Notes under the pieces: generated by a model | The model's database searches: none | What the model was told of the DNA's origin: nothing | The model's input: only the letters and a program-made list of their open reading frames with translations | Translations under genes and position numbers: made by a program | DNA from: JANMZR01 sp031383555 | GTDB lineage: Bacteria; Bacteroidota; Bacteroidia; Cytophagales; Spirosomataceae | DNA: 12,211 nt | Assembly: GCA_031383555.1 (NCBI GenBank) | Contig: JANMZR010000338.1 | Coordinates: forward strand, 1 to 12,211 | Reading direction: 5' to 3' | Shown here: in pieces, positions 7,692-12,211 of the stretch | Numbering within the stretch: the first letter of the stretch is position 1 | How the letters are laid out: each line of letters opens with the position of its first letter

Positions 7692-7789
7692 TATGATTTG
7701 TATCAAAAGGGTATGGCAGAATTTTGGAGGATGAAACAAAAGAAGGAGAAGGTTCTGAATTTATAATCAGTTTACTGCTGCCACAATGA
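7692..7789 (+). pseudogene. Frameshifted 3' remnant of another histidine kinase (HATPase C-terminus)
   Basis: After the palindrome the sequence reads TAT GAT, then, after loss of one base near 7697, an open stretch encoding VSKGYGRILEDETKEGEGSE and continuing FIISLLLPQ, with a TGA at 7787-7789. This is the last roughly 30 residues of a kinase ATPase domain: compare HK1 YDIVTKGHGGTLEVESKEGE followed by GAEFIVKLP, and HK2 YDIVTKGHGGTIEVTSTEGV followed by GSEFMIILP. It differs in sequence from both, so it is likely the tail of a lost third kinase rather than a fresh copy of HK1. Its TGA overlaps the ATG of HK2 (ATGA), the arrangement of two coupled operon genes. This implies an intact kinase once sat directly upstream of HK2 and was deleted up to the palindrome. 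Confidence 0.75.
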
Positions 7790-10596
7790 AAGAAAAGAAA
7801 GAAGATAATAATGAGTTATTTATTAAACATAAAAAAATGAGCTATTTGAGAGCTTCCAAATTATTTATTGTGGTAGTAATTGCGATTTTTTTCTCCTGCA
7901 ACAACAAGCAGGAAAATATATCTAGCAACACGCAAGAAAGTGCGAAACAAGATACTCTTGCACCATTAAAGGTCACTGTGATTGACAGCTTACCTGATAG
8001 CCTTCAACCCAAAACGGTATTTCTGGAGAACATGCCAAAACCCCTAACTATAGCTGTGCCAAGCAAGGCCGGAGGTTCTTATTCTATTTCCAATTCTAAG
8101 GGAGAGGAAACAAAAATTAACTTGGAGCCACCGTTAAATAAATCACTTCCCGTTTTACAAAACGAAAATGGCGAAACCATTTTGGATGCCGAAGGCAAAC
8201 CCTATACCATGGGTGATGGAGGCAAATCAAATTTCACCAACTTTACCACCGACAACGGCCTCGTTTTGGATGCCGTCACTTGTTCGTTATTGGACAAATT
8301 CGGAAATCTCTGGTTCGGCACTCATGGCGGAGGTGTCAGCCGCTATGACGGCAAATCATTCAGCACTTTTACCACCGCTCAGGGGCTTGCACATAATGAT
8401 GTTTGGAGCATCACCGAGGATAACACGGGAAATCTCTGGTTCGGCACTAATGGCGGAGGTGTCAGCCGATATGACGGCAAATCATTCAGCACTTTTACGA
8501 CCGCTCAGGGGCTTGCACATAATTTTGTTTGGAGCATCACCGGGGATAAAAATGGAAATCTCTGGTTCGGCACTAATGGCGGAGGTGTCAGCCGCTATGA
8601 CGGCAAATCATTCAGCACTTTTACCACCGCACAGGGGCTCGCATATAATTTTGTTTATAGCATCACCGAGGATAACACGGGAAATCTCTGGTTCGGCACA
8701 ACGGAAGGACTAAGTGTAATGAGTGCAGGTGAAGTGAGGATGTTAGCCGAAAACCCTATCCTGAGCGGACCTGTGCCGAGCAAAGCCTCGGTAGTCGAAG
8801 GAGAGGCCAAAGGGAAGAAAACAGGTATCATTTCTTCAAGGCTGTTTAAAAGTTTTACCATAGCGGATGGCTTACCCGATAATGTTGTAACGCAAATTGT
8901 ACAAATGCCCGATGGTAAAATGGCGGTTGGCACCAACTTGGGAATCACCCTTTTTAACCCTTCCCATGACTTTGCCAAACTGACCGATATAGAAATATAC
9001 AACTCCAATACAGGCTATCCGGTAAAGAATTTGAATCCAGGGCAAAACTCTATGTTCTTAGACAGCAAGGGCATACTATGGGCAGGCACGGGCAGTGAAA
9101 TAACAGCTTTGGTACGGTTTGACCCTTCGGCATTGAAAACGAATATGGAAGCCCCAACCCTGGTCATTCAATCCATAAAAGTAAACGGTGAGAATATTCC
9201 CTGGTACGATTTAAATGAAAAGCCTGTTGCGTTGGACAGCATTACTACCCCTGCTTACGTCACTGAAGAGGTTGGCCTTTTCGGGAGAGAATTAAAAGAA
9301 ATTGAAAGGGATAGCATGCGGCAACGTTTCGGAGGCATCCGATTTGAAGGTATCCGACCCTTTTACCCGGTACCTGAAAATTTGGTGCTGCCGCATGAGT
9401 ACAATCAAATATCCTTTGAGTTTGCGGCCATTGAGACCAATAAGCCTTTTATGGTAAAATACCAATACATGCTAGAAGGCTATGACAAAAACTGGAGCCC
9501 GGTTACTAACCGCTCAAATGCCAACTTTGGAAACATAAACGAAGGAACTTATACTTTTAAATTCAAAGCCCAGGGAGCTAACGGAGTTTGGTGCAAACCT
9601 ATTGAATATTCTTTCAAAGTATTGCCACCGTGGTATCGCAGTTGGTGGGCATATTTGTTTTATACTCTGTTTTTTTTAGGAACCTTGAGAATTTTCAGTA
9701 AATGGCGGGAAAGGCATCTGAGGGCAGAAAAGGAGAGTCTGGAAGTAAAAGTGGAGGAAAGAACAAATTCATTAAATACAACTTTGGAGCATCTCAAAGC
9801 CACCCAAAACCAACTCATCCAATCTGAAAAACTCGCAAGCCTTGGCGAGCTGACCGCAGGAATTGCCCATGAAATTCAGAACCCGTTGAATTTTGTAAAT
9901 AATTTCTCGGAGGTTTCTGTTGAGTTGATGCAAGAACTAAAAAGCCCCCTAACCCCCGATGGGGGAATTCTGACTGGAAAAAGAATTGATATGGAATTAT
10001 TTTCAGATATTACTGAAAACCTAGAAAAAATCACTCTTCACGGCAAGCGAGCGAGCAGCATCGTAAAAGGCATGCTTGAGCACTCACGCACAAGCACAGG
10101 AGAAAAAGAACTCACAGATATCAATGCCTTGGCTGATGAATATTTGAGACTTTCCTACCATGGCTTAAGAGCTAAGGATCCACGGGATTCTGCGAATAAA
10201 AATTTCAACTCAGATTTCAAAACTGATTTTGATTCTGATTTGCCTAAAATCAACAACATTCCACAAGATATTGGACGGGTTTTGTTGAACTTAATTAATA
10301 ATGCGTTTTATGCGGTTCGGAATATTGAAAAACCTTTAGTTACTTTAAGTACTGAAAAATCTGATAATCAAATCATTATCAAAGTAAAAGACAACGGCGT
10401 TGGCATGTCAAAAGAAGTTCTATCAAAAATATTCCACCCCTTTTTCACAACCAAACCAACTGGTCAAGGTACAGGTTTAGGGCTAAGTTTGGCTTATGAT
10501 ATTGTGACGAAAGGGCATGGTGGGACGATTGAGGTGACTTCAACTGAAGGAGTTGGTTCGGAGTTTATGATTATTTTACCTTTTAAAATTATCTAA
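7786..10596 (+). CDS. Hybrid-type sensor histidine kinase HK2 (lipobox + beta-propeller + Y_Y_Y + HisKA/HATPase)
   Basis: 936 residues. A Lys/Glu-rich N-terminus precedes MSYLRASKL and a hydrophobic run to IAIFFSC (Cys38). An internal ATG at 7837 (Met18) would give a cleaner lipoprotein signal and is a good alternative start; the ATG at 7786 overlaps the remnant's stop. Residues about 150-450 hold six recognisable propeller blades with NLWFGT-type Reg_prop motifs, three almost identical (42-residue period). A Y_Y_Y domain (about 530-612) contains KYQYMLEGYDKNWSPV and GTYTFKFKAQGANGVW. One membrane segment (about 618-637) and a coiled coil lead to HisKA, His695 in AGIAHEIQNP, and HATPase_c: QDIGRVLLNLINNAFYAV, DNGVGMS, FHPFFTTKPTGQGTGLGLSL. 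There is a repeat-derived insert at 718-727 in the DHp loop and another short insert at 799-805. It lacks the receiver and AraC domains found in the Bacteroides hybrid two-component sensors with similar propellers. Such sensors often detect glycans; the ligand here is unknown. Confidence 0.93.
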   Translation: MKEKKEDNNELFIKHKKMSYLRASKLFIVVVIAIFFSCNNKQENISSNTQESAKQDTLAPLKVTVIDSLPDSLQPKTVFLENMPKPLTIAVPSKAGGSYSISNSKGEETKINLEPPLNKSLPVLQNENGETILDAEGKPYTMGDGGKSNFTNFTTDNGLVLDAVTCSLLDKFGNLWFGTHGGGVSRYDGKSFSTFTTAQGLAHNDVWSITEDNTGNLWFGTNGGGVSRYDGKSFSTFTTAQGLAHNFVWSITGDKNGNLWFGTNGGGVSRYDGKSFSTFTTAQGLAYNFVYSITEDNTGNLWFGTTEGLSVMSAGEVRMLAENPILSGPVPSKASVVEGEAKGKKTGIISSRLFKSFTIADGLPDNVVTQIVQMPDGKMAVGTNLGITLFNPSHDFAKLTDIEIYNSNTGYPVKNLNPGQNSMFLDSKGILWAGTGSEITALVRFDPSALKTNMEAPTLVIQSIKVNGENIPWYDLNEKPVALDSITTPAYVTEEVGLFGRELKEIERDSMRQRFGGIRFEGIRPFYPVPENLVLPHEYNQISFEFAAIETNKPFMVKYQYMLEGYDKNWSPVTNRSNANFGNINEGTYTFKFKAQGANGVWCKPIEYSFKVLPPWYRSWWAYLFYTLFFLGTLRIFSKWRERHLRAEKESLEVKVEERTNSLNTTLEHLKATQNQLIQSEKLASLGELTAGIAHEIQNPLNFVNNFSEVSVELMQELKSPLTPDGGILTGKRIDMELFSDITENLEKITLHGKRASSIVKGMLEHSRTSTGEKELTDINALADEYLRLSYHGLRAKDPRDSANKNFNSDFKTDFDSDLPKINNIPQDIGRVLLNLINNAFYAVRNIEKPLVTLSTEKSDNQIIIKVKDNGVGMSKEVLSKIFHPFFTTKPTGQGTGLGLSLAYDIVTKGHGGTIEVTSTEGVGSEFMIILPFKII
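8302..8699 (+). repeat. 126-bp tandem repeat (about 3.2 copies) encoding propeller blades
   Basis: GGAAATCTCTGGTTCGGCAC recurs at 8302, 8428, 8554 and 8680, exactly 126 bp apart each time; the fourth copy diverges after 20 bases. Between copies only scattered bases differ (for example CTCATGG versus CTAATGG, GAGGATAACACG versus GGGGATAAAAAT). The unit is 42 codons, so gain or loss of copies keeps the frame and adds or removes one beta-propeller blade in HK2. Because the period is a multiple of three, other frames are also open here, but these are shadows. Confidence 0.95.
9871..9969 (+). repeat. 99-bp direct repeat, copy 1 (in HK2)
   Basis: Identical at all 99 positions to 12113-12211 in HK3. 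It starts with the codon after the phospho-His codon and encodes the rest of DHp helix 1 plus the palindromic insert. The copy in HK3 runs to the window edge, so the true length is unknown. The next bases here are CTGACTGG. Confidence 0.95.
9940..9969. repeat. In-frame GC-rich palindromic repeat in the HK2 DHp loop
   Basis: The stretch AAAAGCCCCCTAACCCCCGA and following TGGGGGAATT contains CCCCC-GAT-GGGGG (9953-9965), with a second C-run able to pair alternatively. It is strikingly GC-rich within AT-rich coding sequence and encodes KSPLTPDGGI, a Pro/Gly-rich peptide unlike the surrounding helix. HK1 has an ordinary KGDINEAKA-type loop at the same position. By analogy with Rickettsia palindromic elements it is read as a mobile palindrome inserted in frame. 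Confidence 0.7.
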
Positions 10597-10597
10597 C

Positions 10598-12211
10598 ATG
10601 AAAACCTTAGCTCTTACATTCCTCCTATCCCTCATCTTTTTTGGGCAGACCTTAGCCCAAAAGCCATTCCCACCTGCATTTGAAATTAAGACCGATACCA
10701 TTGGTACGATAACATTGCCAGTTAGTAATTGGCAATATGCCAAGGATATGGCAGCTATTTGGACAATTGATTCAGTTCGCCAATCTTCGGTTGCTGATAA
10801 ATTCCATATTAATACGCCCGAGAATCAAGATAATAGTGACCACTTGTTTAATTTTTGGGTTCGTTATCGATTAAAAAACACAATGGGTAGAGAAGCGCAT
10901 ATTGCCTTAAGTTTTCTTCCAGCCTATCAATGTGATATATATCTTTTTGAATCCAATGGAAACAAAAGTCATTTCGTAAATGGTAGCTTAATCCCTTGGA
11001 GCAAAAGAGATGGCCTTAAACTATATTCAAACACTCTTTTTGGGGGTGGTTATATCCCTGTTTCTATTTCGGGCGGTGATGAATTGACGGTTTATATCAG
11101 AAGAATTCACGAGAGAGGTTTCGGAATCCAACCTACTAAATTCTTTATTCGTTTATTTTCTATTGAAAAAATGAATTCAGAATGGCGAAATGAAGAAGAT
11201 ACTAATTATCTAAAGACTATTAAAAATACCGTGTTTTTTGGTATTTTGCTTTGGGTTGCCATCTTCAATTTATTCTTCTTTTCCGTAGTAAAAGAGCGTG
11301 TTTATCTATACTTTGCTTTTTATGTTTTCTTTCTTGGATTGCAAAGATTTAATACCTCCCTGTTTCACCTTTTTTTTAGGGGACATCCCTTACTATTTAA
11401 CCCAATCTTCACTTATTTCTTAGGAAATATTACTGTTTTTTTTATCGCCCACTTTATCCGAAATCTATTAAAAACATACTTGTATTTTCCCTTATGGGAC
11501 AAATTACTGTTGACTTTCAATACCTTATATCTAATTGTTTTGATACCGCATGGCTTTTTTCTCCATAAAATATTATCGCCCAAATGGGTATCTTATTTCT
11601 CTGATATTATTGTTCTAAATAATATTATTTTAAATATTTTGCTATTGGCTACCTTAGTCTTATTTGTTCGAAAGCCTGAAAAATCAAATAGAAACATGAT
11701 GATTGCCCTATTGCCTCCTTTTGTTACATGGACAGTTTGTCTTTCAGTATTAGGGGTTTCACTTCGTTTAGAAAGAACATTTGGCATACCATATCCATTT
11801 TTTTATAATTGGCTCAATACTTATTGGGATTTCATCGAAATAATCTGTTTGCTTTGGATGGTCGTTTATTTCAGTTGGACACTCCTTGAAAAGTTCAATG
11901 AATTACGCAAACAATTGGTTCAAAAAGAATTAGAAAAAGAAATAGAACGCAGCCAATTAATCGCTGTACAAAAAGACAAACTTGAAATACAAGTAGAACA
12001 ACGGACGCATGAATTAAAACTATCGCTTGATAACCTCAAATCCACCCAAGCACAACTCATCCAATCCGAAAAGCTCGCCAGCCTCGGTGAACTCACCGCA
12101 GGCATTGCCCACGAAATTCAGAACCCGTTGAATTTTGTAAATAATTTCTCGGAGGTTTCTGTTGAGTTGATGCAAGAACTAAAAAGCCCCCTAACCCCCG
12201 ATGGGGGAATT
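10598..12211 (+). CDS. Membrane histidine kinase HK3 (DISMED2-like sensor + 7TM + HisKA), 3' end outside window
   Basis: The ATG at 10598 follows the HK2 stop by one base, so HK2 and HK3 are almost certainly co-transcribed. The frame is open for 538 codons to the last base of the window. Residues 1-20 are a signal peptide (cleavage after TLA likely). Residues about 40-190 form a periplasmic beta-rich domain (FNFWVRYRLKNTMG, AHIALSFLPAYQCDIYLFES, DELTVYIRR), resembling 7TMR-DISM extracellular region 2. Seven hydrophobic segments follow between about 210 and 430 (about 210-230, 235-258, 268-288, 303-322, 336-357, 368-388, 408-429). A long coiled coil (430-485) leads to HisKA with LIQSEKLASLGELTAGIAHE and His505. 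The visible end is the same KSPLTPDGGI insert as in HK2; the HATPase domain lies beyond the window. The sensor half is unrelated to HK2's and only broadly similar in layout to HK1's. The ligand is unknown. Confidence 0.92.
   Translation, partial: MKTLALTFLLSLIFFGQTLAQKPFPPAFEIKTDTIGTITLPVSNWQYAKDMAAIWTIDSVRQSSVADKFHINTPENQDNSDHLFNFWVRYRLKNTMGREAHIALSFLPAYQCDIYLFESNGNKSHFVNGSLIPWSKRDGLKLYSNTLFGGGYIPVSISGGDELTVYIRRIHERGFGIQPTKFFIRLFSIEKMNSEWRNEEDTNYLKTIKNTVFFGILLWVAIFNLFFFSVVKERVYLYFAFYVFFLGLQRFNTSLFHLFFRGHPLLFNPIFTYFLGNITVFFIAHFIRNLLKTYLYFPLWDKLLLTFNTLYLIVLIPHGFFLHKILSPKWVSYFSDIIVLNNIILNILLLATLVLFVRKPEKSNRNMMIALLPPFVTWTVCLSVLGVSLRLERTFGIPYPFFYNWLNTYWDFIEIICLLWMVVYFSWTLLEKFNELRKQLVQKELEKEIERSQLIAVQKDKLEIQVEQRTHELKLSLDNLKSTQAQLIQSEKLASLGELTAGIAHEIQNPLNFVNNFSEVSVELMQELKSPLTPDGGI
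12113..12211 (+). repeat. 99-bp direct repeat, copy 2 (in HK3), cut by window end
   Basis: Base-for-base identical to 9871-9969, offset 2242 bp. The 60 bp just before (12053-12112) differ from the HK2 counterpart (9811-9870) at 9 positions, so the identity begins abruptly after the His codon. Confidence 0.95.
12182..12211. repeat. In-frame GC-rich palindromic repeat in the HK3 DHp loop (second copy)
   Basis: Same 30 bases as 9940-9969, again encoding KSPLTPDGGI, at the homologous position between the DHp helices. It lies inside the shared 99-bp block, so the two copies probably reflect one insertion spread by gene conversion or duplication rather than two independent insertions. Confidence 0.7.

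Noticed and set aside
8302..8699. CRISPR-like regular repeats
   Set aside because: Repeats are contiguous, 126 bp, in frame and coding; there are no short repeats separated by unique spacers and no cas genes.
8168..8713. 181-codon open frame on the + strand across the tandem repeats, in another frame than HK2
   Set aside because: The 126-bp period is a multiple of three, so a stop-free unit stays open in every copy. The product is repetitive with no recognisable domain, and HK2's frame encodes clear propeller blades.
11593..11787. Minus-strand open frame within HK3
   Set aside because: Shadow of the HK3 membrane region, whose + frame continues uninterrupted to the window end.

Overview
The window looks like a chromosomal segment of a Bacteroidota bacterium, probably Cytophagales or a close relative. 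The genome is AT-rich, and genes lack clear Shine-Dalgarno sequences. One promoter matches the Bacteroidota form (TTG, 19 bp, TAnnTTTG). The type IIA topoisomerase A subunit is of the Bacteroidota ParC type. The histidine kinases carry Reg_prop/Y_Y_Y and 7TM sensor modules typical of this phylum. All genes are on the + strand.

Left part (1-5375): the 3' end of an ABC-2 type exporter permease; a 322-residue helical protein of unknown function, possibly CHAD-like, with its own promoter; a 962-residue topoisomerase IV/gyrase A subunit with a long acidic tail ending in a sliding-clamp-like peptide; and a small CHRD-domain lipoprotein followed by a rho-independent terminator.

Right part (5476-12211): a tandem family of membrane histidine kinases with unrelated sensor halves and nearly interchangeable kinase cores. 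HK1 has a periplasmic jelly-roll-like domain plus 7TM. A frameshifted 3' remnant of another kinase follows, next to a 106-bp imperfect palindrome. HK2 is a lipobox-bearing beta-propeller/Y_Y_Y kinase containing a nearly identical 126-bp tandem repeat. HK3 is a DISMED2-like plus 7TM kinase cut by the window end and starting 1 bp after HK2. No response regulator is present, so these are orphan kinases here, probably sharing a partner encoded elsewhere.

The strongest observations concern this cluster. HK2 and HK3 share a 99-bp block that is identical base for base. It starts just after the phospho-His codon and runs to the window end, while the 60 bp before it are only about 85% identical, which suggests recent gene conversion. 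Both kinases carry the same GC-rich palindromic repeat inserted in frame at the predicted DHp hairpin loop, the part that influences cis versus trans autophosphorylation. HK1 lacks it. The kinase remnant and the expanded propeller repeats show the locus is actively rearranging. I see no CRISPR array, tRNA, rRNA, transposase or integrase.
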